Under the pieces are notes generated by a model, which was given only the letters and a program-made list of their open reading frames with translations, had not been told where the DNA came from and did no database searches. A program made the translations under genes and the position numbers. A DNA stretch of 44,567 nucleotides from Methanoregula sp. UBA471 (GTDB lineage Archaea > Halobacteriota > Methanomicrobia > Methanomicrobiales > Methanospirillaceae), in the NCBI GenBank assembly GCA_002495065.1, contig DADT01000056.1:1-44567 (forward strand), given 5' to 3'. Below, piece by piece: positions 1 to 8,364 of the stretch (position 1 is its first letter; each line of letters starts with the position of its first letter).

Positions 1-801
1 GATTCCTGTGATGAGATCAACGACGTAGTTGTTCATGCGCCCAACAACGGGTTCTGTTCTGACAACGATGTCTGTAACGGAGTCGAGACCTGTGACCCGA
101 CAACTGGTTGTACGAACCCGACGGATCTGGTCTGTGACAACGAACAGTTCTGCGATGGACTTGAGACCTGTGACCCGATAGCCGGGTGCCAGGACGGGAC
201 AGCACCGGACTGTGACGATACAAATATCTGTACTACCGATACTTGTGATGAACAAACGGACGTTTGTAAGCACGAGAACAGTGGCCTATGCTTGAGCGGC
301 GCATCCCTCACGCCCACTGATGTAACCTGCGTGATGTATAGAGACAATATTGCGCCGACAACGTATTATGACCATTTCAACTACGTTACAAAGAAAGGAT
401 TGATCAGTGGGATCTCGCCAGGTGTTGTCTTCTACTACAACACTATTACGGCAGCAGCTCCAGACTTCACACTAGATGTTGAGCAAATGAATAGTCAAAA
501 CTGGAATGACATGCTCGTCCAGCAGAACAAAGGGAAACTGCAGGCTTATCTGTACGATTACACGACCTGCAAACCTTTGCTCACTCTCACACCAGATTCG
601 ATTAGCAGTACCGACCCGTATACTGTTACGTTCAACATTGATGGAGCAACTGTAGGTAACCAATACATCATTGGTATCAAGTACACATCGTCGTCACTGG
701 TCAAGCAAAACCCCACGGGGGCATCAAGTCTTTACCACTTCCAGACTGCGATTGACGAGGTCTACGGTACCGATGCGTCTTGGTGGGTACTACCTAAGTA
801 A
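1..801 (+). CDS. Secreted Cys-rich repeat protein, 3' fragment
   Basis: The reading frame is open from the first base of the window to the TAA at 799-801, so the gene starts upstream and this is only its C-terminal 266 residues. The first 95 or so residues are Cys-rich and contain repeats of the type CxGxETCDPxxGC (near residues 28-41 and 52-65), each Cys spaced as in disulfide-stabilised extracellular modules. The remaining 170 residues have no Cys-rich repeat, are rich in Thr, Ser, Tyr and Asn and predicted beta strand, and end in a short tail without a membrane anchor. Such Cys-rich repeats are known from large secreted proteins of bacteria and eukaryotes. I infer a surface or secreted adhesin-like protein; the specific role is unknown. 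An internal TTG at 292 is not a credible start because the repeat-coding frame runs through it. Confidence 0.75.
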   Translation, partial: DSCDEINDVVVHAPNNGFCSDNDVCNGVETCDPTTGCTNPTDLVCDNEQFCDGLETCDPIAGCQDGTAPDCDDTNICTTDTCDEQTDVCKHENSGLCLSGASLTPTDVTCVMYRDNIAPTTYYDHFNYVTKKGLISGISPGVVFYYNTITAAAPDFTLDVEQMNSQNWNDMLVQQNKGKLQAYLYDYTTCKPLLTLTPDSISSTDPYTVTFNIDGATVGNQYIIGIKYTSSSLVKQNPTGASSLYHFQTAIDEVYGTDASWWVLPK

Positions 802-1558
802 TAAACCATTGCCTTTCCAAACCCACCTTTTTTTAGAATAATTACGACGAAGATAGTTTTCAGGAAATCCGTTAAAAAATGATCTATGTCATATTAAATA
901 GTGCTAATGCGAATCCCCGGTGTTATCACCAAACACAATTTCCTAGACAACAATCTGTTTGAAGGGTAACCAGCTCATCAAAAGTGTTCTGTCACCCCGC
1001 TTGTAGTTTGAGATTGGATAAAATGTCTAGTCAGTTCCAGATAATTTACTTATGAAGTTCAGGCTCCCCAAAACTGAGTGAAGTCCGGACAGCTCTGGCT
1101 GAAAGACGTGTATTCAATATGCAATACCTCCCAGTAAGAACACGAAAAACTCAGAAAATCCTGAAGGGCTGCAGTATTGGCGAACATTATCTATTAACAC
1201 GGGTATACATAATTTCATTAGCCCTTGTGAAGCAGATTTCACGTTTCTTGGGACTACTATATTCTACGAGATATTTCTCCGTGACTTTTGTACTAGAGTC
1301 GATGGTTTTTTATTGACTAGGAAGAAGAATTCATGTTTTCGGTTAAGAACAACTCTTGAGAATTTCACCGTGGCATCTTACTTGGAACCGCTGGAATGCA
1401 CTATTTCCTATATCTTCTTCCTCCTTTTTTTAACTATAGAATTCTAGAATATACAAATTTCAGAATTGAATTTAACGGAATTACTGAATCTGAACCGGTC
1501 GGCTACTATTATTGAGCTAACCTTTCTTCAATCCGTTCAAAAAAGAAAAATAGGATTA
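802..1558. other. Gene-free AT-rich stretch
   Basis: About 750 bases between the Cys-rich protein and the thioredoxin-like gene. Short open frames occur (for example 1119-1316 +) but show no RBS, no protein-like composition and no recognisable domain. Several T- and A-rich runs lie near 1424-1440. I see no RNA gene and no copy of the dispersed repeat found elsewhere in the window. Confidence 0.5.
828..834 (+). terminator. T-run after the Cys-rich protein gene
   Basis: Seven consecutive T residues lie 27 nt after the stop codon, the usual look of an archaeal oligo-U terminator. No strong hairpin precedes it. Confidence 0.4.
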
Positions 1559-2575
1559 TCAGCAGGTTCCCGAGGAAGCCACGGCCGCTTGGGAAGAGAG
1601 GTTCACGCTGCATTCAGCAGGCGGTGTCTCGAAGCGGGCGCATATGGCCTGCTTGTATGCCTCCGCTGTTCTCTGGCCAGCGTATTTCTGCCCGTTCATC
1701 ATAAGCGTGGGCGATCCTGTGATTTTGAGATCTTTGGTGATTACTTCGTCGGCTCTGAGCAAAGCGATCCCCTCGCTGCCGCTTGCGCAGGTCTCGATCT
1801 TCTGGTTGTCAATACCTAGTGTGGAGGACACATTTGCCTGGCAGGTTGCAAGCTGTGTGGCATTCTTGTATATTGGATAGCACTGTTCGTTCACGAGTTT
1901 CACGTAGTCCCAGAACTTGTCCTGGTATGACTTCTGAACACAGAGCTGGCGGAGGTCCTCTTTTGCCTCGAGCAGGCCGTGGAGGGACTTGACAGCTTCA
2001 ACGGTATCTCCGTTAACTGTCGCTATATAGCGGACCTTGAAGTCTGCCTTAGTCCCAAGGAGATCGACTACCGGATCCATCGCGTTCTCGGCCTGGACAC
2101 CGAACGGGCAGAACGACATAACATACATCTCGGTTGTCGGGCGTGCCGATTTCACGGGCAGGGGGACCGGCGTGGGAGACGTGGTGGGTTTGGGAGTGGC
2201 GGTGGTTTTTGCGGTGGAGGGGGCCTTCAGGTTATACGGATCGATGAACAGGAGGTTGCAGTCTTTTGTCGCATAGAACCCGAACGTCCTGGCCTGGTTT
2301 TTCGCCGAGATCACGTACATCCCGTTTTTCTCGGTGACCGAGACCAGTGTGGCAGGAGAACTGTTCGAGATAAGGTTGGTATTTGCGTATAACATGACCG
2401 CAGCACCGCATTCATTTGGTGGTACGGTTGATCCATCCGAATTGGATGATCCGGCCGCGTTACCGGTGGCAAAGAAAAGTGCGACTACGGCGATGATCGC
2501 AACAATTATGATCATCATCGCCATTATCCCGGTGTTCCCGAGGACAGGTGAGGGGGATTTATCTTTCTTACTCAT
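1559..2575 (-). CDS. Membrane-anchored thioredoxin-fold (DsbA/GILT-like) protein
   Basis: 338 residues. Residues 15-38 form one hydrophobic helix after a Lys-rich start, so the protein is anchored in the membrane with the bulk outside. A first globular part (about 50-115) contains two Cys, then a Thr/Pro-rich linker (about 118-145), then a thioredoxin-like domain with the segment MSFCPFG around Cys156 preceded by a beta strand. The segment SPTLMMNG near residue 282 fits the cis-Pro loop of this fold. The active site has a single Cys (CPFG) rather than CxxC, so it may work as a monothiol or with a Cys elsewhere in the chain. The protein ends in a free Cys. The start is supported by a GGAGAG Shine-Dalgarno about 13 nt upstream. 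Substrate unknown; extracytoplasmic thiol chemistry is inferred from the fold. Confidence 0.75.
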   Translation of the reverse strand: MSKKDKSPSPVLGNTGIMAMMIIIVAIIAVVALFFATGNAAGSSNSDGSTVPPNECGAAVMLYANTNLISNSSPATLVSVTEKNGMYVISAKNQARTFGFYATKDCNLLFIDPYNLKAPSTAKTTATPKPTTSPTPVPLPVKSARPTTEMYVMSFCPFGVQAENAMDPVVDLLGTKADFKVRYIATVNGDTVEAVKSLHGLLEAKEDLRQLCVQKSYQDKFWDYVKLVNEQCYPIYKNATQLATCQANVSSTLGIDNQKIETCASGSEGIALLRADEVITKDLKITGSPTLMMNGQKYAGQRTAEAYKQAICARFETPPAECSVNLSSQAAVASSGTC

Positions 2576-3452
2576 ATATAATTGTTTTTTCTCTCCTGTA
2601 TGAAAATGGTTTGGGAGTTACTTGTCCACGATTCCGAGTCACTTTGAGATCATTTTTTTCCGATGAAGAAAAATTGCGTTCTTCGAATCTTCGAAAACAG
2701 CTCTTGCCGATGCAGGGTTTTTTTCCGTTTTAATGAACTTCAGGTCATAGATCTATTCGAGGAACTCGACGCGTTCCGATTACTCATTCCAGGATTCCAG
2801 GTTGCACACACTACCGAATTACAGGAACCGTTTATCAGACCAACGATATATTGATTTTCGACTCTCCCTGAGAATTTCAGATCAATCCCGTTCAAACTTT
2901 CCTTCCATATGCTAATAAAAATCCTGTAATGTTAAGTCCGGAAAAATCTCCTTTCCGGCTGCATATCAGCATCAGATTCCCCGTTTCCGGATCAGGAAAT
3001 TCCGGATACGCCCAAATCGGGCTCCGATTCCCGGCACATCTCAAAGTCCCCAATATGGTCACCGTTTGTCAAAATAACGAATTTCAGGGTTTTCCATTTC
3101 ATTCACCAATGCGTTCCATGCCCAAATCTCAGATGCCTGCGATAGGCTTGGACGGTCAAACCCAGCCGGATGCCATTATGAGGCATCTGTGGGCATCGTG
3201 AAAATATGGCTATATCAGGGTCATTTTTTTCTTCCCTGTAATCCGTATTATTCTGAGGAAATGAGTGGCTTTCCGGAACCATCGTTTGATATCCGACCCA
3301 TCAATTGTTCCGGGATCTGCGGATTTCCATTGATATCGCACCCTGGAAGACCTGCATCAAATTTATGATTGATATTGTTGGTAAATCCATTCCTGTTTTC
3401 CGGACTGGTTCCCGTATAAAATTCAAAAAAGGGGGATTGTCTAATTGAATAA
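2576..3452. other. Gene-free stretch with nested hairpins
   Basis: No convincing gene in about 880 bases. The middle part holds several inverted repeats: a 7-bp stem CCGGAAA/TTTCCGG at 2938-2958, a small GCCC/GGGC hairpin near 3010-3022, and a long one at 3118-3196 described separately. The open frame at 2929-3201 + lies over these hairpins and has no RBS. The open frame at 3248-3550 on the - strand overlaps the small membrane protein in another frame and is not supported. Confidence 0.45.
3118..3196. ncRNA. Candidate structured RNA or long imperfect hairpin
   Basis: ATGCCCA (3118-3124) pairs with TGGGCAT (3190-3196), and CAGATGCCT (3130-3138) pairs with AGGCATCTG (3181-3189). That gives 16 perfect base pairs interrupted only by a 5-nt bulge, enclosing a 42-nt loop region. 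A run of seven T follows near 3225 on the + strand. Upstream hairpins at 2938-2958 and 3010-3022 may belong to the same transcript. It does not match the conserved cores I know of RNase P RNA or SRP RNA. It could be a small RNA, a terminator or the relic of a mobile element. Confidence 0.3.
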
Positions 3453-3740
3453 CTACACGTTGTGTTCTGGATCAGGAGTATCGTATCGTAAATAAACCGG
3501 TTCATCTTTCTTTTTTTCACGCTCCGGATTTTTCTCTTTAGGAATGCCACGCAGGCAGATATTCGTATTTTTATTCACTGCCAGACTTTCGTGGATGAGA
3601 AATAAACCACCAAGGATCCCGTACCCAAAGCCAACCATTGCCCCTTCGAGTCCTTCAAAGAACCAGAAGAACGTTGTTACGCCGATAACAATCGGTACAA
3701 ACAATAATTTTGCCCTGCGATATTTTTTATTGCCTGTCAT
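3453..3740 (-). CDS. Small two-helix membrane protein downstream of archaellin
   Basis: 95 residues. A basic start (KKYRRAK) leads into a hydrophobic helix at about 11-27, a short loop with EGLEG, and a second helix at about 33-50 rich in Gly; the rest is a charged cytoplasmic-type tail with a Lys/Glu cluster. The start is supported by a strong Shine-Dalgarno AAAGGTGA just upstream of the ATG. It lies 31 nt after the archaellin stop on the same strand, so the two may be cotranscribed. I do not recognise the family. An alternative reading frame on the same strand (3248-3550) overlaps its 3' end but lacks such signals. Confidence 0.6.
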   Translation of the reverse strand: MTGNKKYRRAKLLFVPIVIGVTTFFWFFEGLEGAMVGFGYGILGGLFLIHESLAVNKNTNICLRGIPKEKNPEREKKKDEPVYLRYDTPDPEHNV

Positions 3741-3771
3741 ATCCGTTCACCTTTCTCGCTTATCATAAAAA

Positions 3772-4344
3772 TCAATAGATAAGATTCGTTGGGGTAATCA
3801 TGGAGGGCGTAGTTTTTGAAAACGGATAGGAAGCCCCAACACCGGGCCGTATCTCGAATGTTATTTTGGTATCCCTGGGGACTGCGGTTATATTGAATTG
3901 TATTTCGACCTGATCTCCGGATATCATTGCTGGTTGAGATGAACCGATGCCATTTTTCAATGCAATAAAGTTCGTGTCTTCCGTTGACGAACTCGCGTTG
4001 GTCCATGCCAGTATCTTTGGGCCAAATGTTGGTGTTGAGATAACGATGTTCATCTTTTCGAGATCTATATACGGGGTGCCCGGGACAAGCCCAATCGTGA
4101 ACCTGATCTGGTCAATTCCCACTGTCGCGTTGGAGGCTAACCCGTAGACATTACCCACCAGCTGGACGTTTGTCGTTGACTGTTCAACCCCCCTGTACAC
4201 CGTCTCCTGGGCCCTCTGGGTTGTGTAGAACCCGGCGCCGAGTACGACATAGGAGAACACTGCTGCCACGACAACGAATGCGATCAGCACAATCGCTGCC
4301 TCAAGCCCGGTGAACCCCTCCTCATTTCGGTATTTATTGCACAT
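3772..4344 (-). CDS. Archaellin (archaeal flagellin)
   Basis: 190 residues, the structural subunit of the archaellum filament. The N-terminus has a class III signal: a short charged leader ending EEG at residues 8-10, processed by the prepilin peptidase, followed by the continuous hydrophobic helix starting FTGLEAAIVLIAF that forms the filament core. From about residue 57 comes the outer beta-rich domain with the segment NVQLVGNVYGLA and a C-terminal TPTN motif typical of archaellins of methanogens. Possible N-glycosylation sequons are present (for example NAS, NAT, NIT). The RBS is GGTGG directly upstream. No other archaellum gene (arlCDEFGHIJ) lies in the window, so this is a lone or displaced archaellin copy. 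A homologous domain occurs in the lipoprotein at 13625-14194. Confidence 0.88.
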   Translation of the reverse strand: MCNKYRNEEGFTGLEAAIVLIAFVVVAAVFSYVVLGAGFYTTQRAQETVYRGVEQSTTNVQLVGNVYGLASNATVGIDQIRFTIGLVPGTPYIDLEKMNIVISTPTFGPKILAWTNASSSTEDTNFIALKNGIGSSQPAMISGDQVEIQFNITAVPRDTKITFEIRPGVGASYPFSKTTPSMITPTNLIY

Positions 4345-4737
4345 AGAACCACCAACCGGAATGTTTCCGGTAACTGTGCCTAAGACTCAAACCAGATTAA
4401 GGCTGTCGAAAGTATTCCATATCTGTAATCGTTCTTTACATTTTTAATTTGAAAAAAATCGTTCTTATTAGTTCAGAATTAAAAAAGAAGTTATTATATA
4501 CATTAAAATTTTATGATAATAAATATTAAAAAAAATCTTCAGATTGGTTGAGAATCACCGGGCGCGCAAATAAAAAAATGAAATTACCGAACTATCTCGT
4601 CGCAGTCAGGCGACTATCCGCAGCCCTGTCACCTGAATTCAGTTTATTCCGCAGCATTATGCCCGCCCGCGTATCCCTTGCCATTGAGAAACGGGACGAT
4701 TGCATTCGGATAGCTGGCAGCAGGACAGGAATATCTT
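4345..4737. other. AT-rich intergenic region between archaellin and SRAP genes
   Basis: About 390 bases. 4430-4540 is extremely AT-rich and probably holds the archaellin promoter. The rest, to the end of the SRAP gene, shows no supported gene; the open frame 4548-4874 + runs antisense into the SRAP gene and is a shadow. Confidence 0.4.
4491..4504 (-). promoter_or_regulatory. Candidate TATA box of the archaellin gene
   Basis: On the - strand this reads AATGTATATAATAA, a good archaeal TATA element in a very AT-rich stretch (about 4430-4540). It lies about 150 nt upstream of the archaellin ATG, which would give a long leader; other AT-rich sites closer to the gene are possible. Confidence 0.3.
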
Positions 4738-5409
4738 TCAGAACAAGGTCTTCAATGGCCGGATCAACTGCTCGTCATCGGCATCCGGACTATTCACCCG
4801 GGAGGATACCGGGTATGCATCCATTTCATCTGCCGGATAGAAATGGAGGATTCGCTTCATCTCATCCGGTGTAGGAGCATCCCCACCCAGCCAGCGGTTC
4901 TCGTCCTCACGTCTCAGAATGGCTGGCATTCGATCATGGAGCGGTGCCACGATTTCGTTTGCGTCAGTAGTGATGATCGTATACGTCAGGTGCGCCTCAT
5001 TGCATGCGTCATGCCATACATCATAGAGACCGGCAATCGCAAAGAGCGGGCTGTCGCGCAGGTGGATATAATAGGGAATTTTTCTTGTCCCCTCCTTTTT
5101 CCATTCATAGAAACCGCTTGCAGGGACGAGGCAGCGCCGGTCCTTCAGCAGGTCGCAGAACATCGGTTTTTCCGCAAGAGTCTCCGCCTTTGCATTGATA
5201 GGATGAGTTAATCTCTCCGGGTCCTTTATCCAGTTCGGAATAAGTCCCCACTGCATCATGATCATCTCGATTTTTTCACGCTGCACGATAACGGGCATTA
5301 CCTGCGATGGGGCGATGTTGAAATGGGAACGGATACCCAGTGTCGGGTCGAAGATCCGGAACCTTTTACCGAGATCATCGATGCAGATGAGTGAGTATCT
5401 GCCGCACAT
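4738..5409 (-). CDS. yedK: SRAP-family abasic-site protection protein (YedK/HMCES)
   Basis: 223 residues, the usual length. SRAP proteins covalently trap abasic sites in single-stranded DNA through their N-terminal Cys. All signature residues are visible: Cys2 in MCGRY, Asn31 in the NIAPSQ loop, Asn73 and Glu79-region in INAKAETL, Glu103 in ASGFYEW, and His159 in PLHDRMPAIL. The start is fixed by the need for Cys at position 2 and by an AAGGAGATT Shine-Dalgarno upstream. It stands alone on the - strand, divergent from the deaminase gene at 5581. No SOS-type operator is apparent. Confidence 0.93.
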   Translation of the reverse strand: MCGRYSLICIDDLGKRFRIFDPTLGIRSHFNIAPSQVMPVIVQREKIEMIMMQWGLIPNWIKDPERLTHPINAKAETLAEKPMFCDLLKDRRCLVPASGFYEWKKEGTRKIPYYIHLRDSPLFAIAGLYDVWHDACNEAHLTYTIITTDANEIVAPLHDRMPAILRREDENRWLGGDAPTPDEMKRILHFYPADEMDAYPVSSRVNSPDADDEQLIRPLKTLF

Positions 5410-5580
5410 GGTAAATCTTCAATCTCCTTTGGGAATCATCAATGTTGTGTTTTTTTGAAAAAATATTTTCACCGCTGCACTGACCCAAATGTCCCGTCTC
5501 ATTGAGATGGAAGATATATTCGGAGCTGCCAATCTCCTCCCTCCATCTTTTATTACTATACCGTTCTACTATCGTGTACT

Positions 5581-6057
5581 ATGCGGCCGGGTTATGGTGC
5601 GAATGCTGACAGTACAACCGATGAATTCATGCAGGAAGCTATCCGTGAAGCCAGAGCAGGACTGGCTGAAGGAGGCATTCCTATCGGTTCGGTCTTGGTC
5701 ATCGACAGTAAAATCGTCGGGCGGGGACACAATCGCCGGGTGCAGCAGGGCAGCGCCATTTTACATGCCGAAATGGATTGTCTTGAACATGCAGGTCGGC
5801 TTAAACCCGGTGATTATCAGCGGGCGGTGCTGTATTCAACGCTGTCACCGTGCGACATGTGCAGCGGCATTGCCCTGCTGTACAAAATCCCAAAAATTGT
5901 AATCGGTGAAAATACAAACTTTCGGGGACCTGAAGATTACCTGCGCTCGAGGGGGGTGGAACTCGTTATCCTGAATAACAGGGAATGTATCGACATGATG
6001 CGTGATTTCATCACCGCACGGCCGGAGTTGTGGAACGAGGATATCGGGGAAGAGTGA
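5581..6057 (+). CDS. Cytosine deaminase of the yeast Fcy1 type
   Basis: 158 residues, the same length as yeast cytosine deaminase. This is the small CDA-fold enzyme, which hydrolyses cytosine to uracil and ammonia in pyrimidine salvage, not the large amidohydrolase CodA. Zinc and catalytic residues fall at the numbers known in the yeast enzyme: Asn51 in GHN, His62 and Glu64 in HAE, Cys91 and Cys94 in SPCDMC. The C-terminus ends WNEDIGEE, matching the conserved WxEDIGE tail that closes over the active site. There is no good Shine-Dalgarno, so a leaderless message is likely. Specificity for cytosine versus guanine or another base is inferred from close resemblance to Fcy1. No cytosine permease or other salvage gene is adjacent. 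Confidence 0.85.
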   Translation: MRPGYGANADSTTDEFMQEAIREARAGLAEGGIPIGSVLVIDSKIVGRGHNRRVQQGSAILHAEMDCLEHAGRLKPGDYQRAVLYSTLSPCDMCSGIALLYKIPKIVIGENTNFRGPEDYLRSRGVELVILNNRECIDMMRDFITARPELWNEDIGEE

Positions 6058-6335
6058 GCTGTGTATTGATTTCCCCGGCTGACTGGCAGAAAGACCGGCT
6101 TTGAGTGATCTGAGCATGACCTCTGCGTGAGGTTGCCTGACCTTACCTGAGGAGTACCCGAAAAAGGAGCGAAGGCCATTAAGATGGTGTTCATGTTCCG
6201 GGGATTCTTTCTTGCCGAACTCCTTTTTTAATTAATCCATGAAAGAAATGCATCGCTCCGGACATGTCAGGATCCGCATGAGATATCCATGTCGCATCCC
6301 GGATCAAAAAAGACCAGCGGTGTATTTGTCGTCTG

Positions 6336-7940
6336 TCAGGTCCCTTTGATCACCAGAAGGGTGATATCATCGAACTGGGGCATATCACCTGCGAACTCCT
6401 GGACACCCGATAAGATACGGCCAAGGATCTCATGTGCCGAAAGCCGGGCGTTTTTCCTTATGATTGCGTTGAGCCGCTCTTCCCCGAACAGCTCTTCCTT
6501 TGCATTAATCGACTCAGTTACTCCATCGGTGTACATTACGATGACATCCCCTGAACCGATTGACAAAGTCCGGGAAAAATACTCCCGGTTCTCGACTGCG
6601 CCGAGCACAATACCGGTGGGAAGAAGCTCCTCGAGAGTCCCATCACGGTTCCGGAATACCACCGGGGGATTATGGCCGGCATTGACATAGGTCAGAGTCC
6701 GGTCCATTTCTTTCAGCGTTCCAAAGAAAAGGGTGACAAACATCCCTGATTTTGAGTCCTGGGTTATGATATTATTTGAATCGTAGATCGCTTTTGCCGG
6801 GTCGCGGTGCCAGAGCGCATTTACCCGGACAACGATACGGCATAATGCCATAAAGAGGGCTGCTGGTACGCCTTTTCCGGAAACATCGGCAATGAGGAGC
6901 CCCAGCGTCCCTTTGTCAAGGGCGATAAATTCAAAGGGGATTACATCAAAGAAATCGCCTCCGACTTCTTTTGCCATGACCGTCTGTGCGGCGATATCGA
7001 ACCCCGAAATCTGGGGGATCACCTCCGGCATGAAGCTCTTTTGGATCTCTGCGGCAATCTGGAGCTCGGCATTCGAACGGGCAAGCCGTGCTTCCATCTC
7101 CCGGCGGTCGGTAATGTCACGGATTGTTTCGATGGCACCGGTAATATTTCCCTGCGGATCATACAGGGGGCTTGCCTTGGCCCAGAAGTATCTGCCCGAC
7201 AATTTGTCCGGAAGGTTCGGAATGAACGTGTCCACGACAAGCGTATCTCCCTCCCGTTGTACATGGGTATACCGCCCTTTCACTTCTGCCTCCGGCATGA
7301 GGATGAGGTTTGCCAGCATGGGTTTCCGGTCACGGTAAAACGGCAGGGAATACTCATAATCCCCCTTTCCGATCATCGACGCAGCCGATATGCCGGTCAT
7401 TTCCTCCATTGCCTTGTTCCAGGTGATGACAATACCTTCCCTGTTAATGGCAAAGGTGGCATCCGGCAGAAAACTGATGATATCTGCAAGACTCCGATGG
7501 GATCTGACGATCTCCTGTTCGGCACGCTTCCTGTCAGTGATGTCCCGTATCGTTTCGATGGCACCGGAAATATGTCCCTGCGGATCATACAGTGGACTTG
7601 CCTTAGCCCAGAGGAACACCCCGCCTGGTCGGAAATCGGGAATAAAGATATCGACAACAAGGGTGTCTCCGATCCGCTCGACATTATCATATTTTTTCTC
7701 GATCTCGATTTCTGGCATGAAGACCAGATCTATCAGTATTGGTCTGCGCTCCTTGTAAAACGGGAGAGCATATTCGTAGTTACCCTTTCCCAGCATGGAC
7801 TCAGCCGGAACACCGGTCAACGCTTCCATTGCATTGTTCCACGCTATTACCCTGCCGTCCAGATCGATGACAAATGTGGCATCCGGCAGGAAGTCGATGA
7901 TAGCGTCATGAAAAGTCCGGGACAGGGTTTCCATTCTCAT
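6336..7940 (-). CDS. PAS-PAS-SpoIIE protein serine phosphatase
   Basis: 534 residues, soluble. Two tandem PAS domains (about 10-135 and 145-285) are very alike, both with LGKGxYEYxLPFY and the terminal IETIRDITDR, so they arose by duplication. A short coiled linker (ARSNAELQIAAEIQKSFMPE) leads to a SpoIIE/PP2C-type phosphatase (about 310-534) with DVSGKGVPAALFMAL, YVNAGHNPP, YTDGVTE and a final DDITLLVIK; the Asp residues bind the metal pair. Phosphatases of this type dephosphorylate STAS antagonists such as RsbV, and a STAS protein is encoded at 11405. ATG codons at 7940 and 7934 both fit; an AGGTG site at 7943-7947 is better spaced for 7934. The catalytic domain is clearly paralogous to that at 9891-11291. 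Confidence 0.92.
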   Translation of the reverse strand: MRMETLSRTFHDAIIDFLPDATFVIDLDGRVIAWNNAMEALTGVPAESMLGKGNYEYALPFYKERRPILIDLVFMPEIEIEKKYDNVERIGDTLVVDIFIPDFRPGGVFLWAKASPLYDPQGHISGAIETIRDITDRKRAEQEIVRSHRSLADIISFLPDATFAINREGIVITWNKAMEEMTGISAASMIGKGDYEYSLPFYRDRKPMLANLILMPEAEVKGRYTHVQREGDTLVVDTFIPNLPDKLSGRYFWAKASPLYDPQGNITGAIETIRDITDRREMEARLARSNAELQIAAEIQKSFMPEVIPQISGFDIAAQTVMAKEVGGDFFDVIPFEFIALDKGTLGLLIADVSGKGVPAALFMALCRIVVRVNALWHRDPAKAIYDSNNIITQDSKSGMFVTLFFGTLKEMDRTLTYVNAGHNPPVVFRNRDGTLEELLPTGIVLGAVENREYFSRTLSIGSGDVIVMYTDGVTESINAKEELFGEERLNAIIRKNARLSAHEILGRILSGVQEFAGDMPQFDDITLLVIKGT

Positions 7941-8364
7941 GCACCTGTGCAGGAATATGTCCCGGTTGGGTATGAAGATTCTTCCCTAAGGTCAATACCT
8001 GTTTCCGGGTTATTTGTAGTATTTGGTCCATTGTTGCCCGTGTGTTCTTTTTCGAAAATATGCTCTTTTAAGAAATGGAAATGGGGGAAAATACATCCCC
8101 CACGTCATCCCGCTCACACAGCTCCCTGACCTGCCAGATTCTGGCAACGGGAAGGACAATGCCCTGCCTTCAGTTCCCCCGGTTTCCCTTGTCGGGTTCA
8201 GCCATTTAAAGACATTATTTCCGCCTCCGGCATATGCAGTACAGAACCGCACCATACCGTCTTCACCATGGATAGATCGTCTTCCCGATTAGATTTGGAC
8301 CTTCGGGCATGTACATGGATGCGAATTATTTCGGGTAGCGATACATTTGTGGAATCTTCCTCCT
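7941..8364. other. Intergenic region upstream of the PAS-SpoIIE gene
   Basis: About 420 bases between two - strand genes. It must hold the promoter of the phosphatase gene; the AT-rich stretch near 8205-8222 is a possible TATA region. Short open frames here are not supported. Confidence 0.35.

Noticed and set aside
1119..1316. 65-codon open frame on + in the gene-free stretch
   Set aside because: No RBS, no domain, AT-rich composition and no supporting neighbour.
2929..3201. 90-codon open frame on + over the hairpin cluster
   Set aside because: It coincides with nested inverted repeats and has no RBS; the inverted repeats are a better explanation of the region.
3248..3550. 100-codon open frame on -
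   Set aside because: Overlaps the RBS-supported small membrane protein gene (3453-3740) in another frame and has no domain; could be a decayed remnant but this is not demonstrable.
7041..8129. 362-codon open frame on + opposite the PAS-SpoIIE gene
   Set aside because: Shadow of the - strand gene, whose product has complete PAS and phosphatase motifs.
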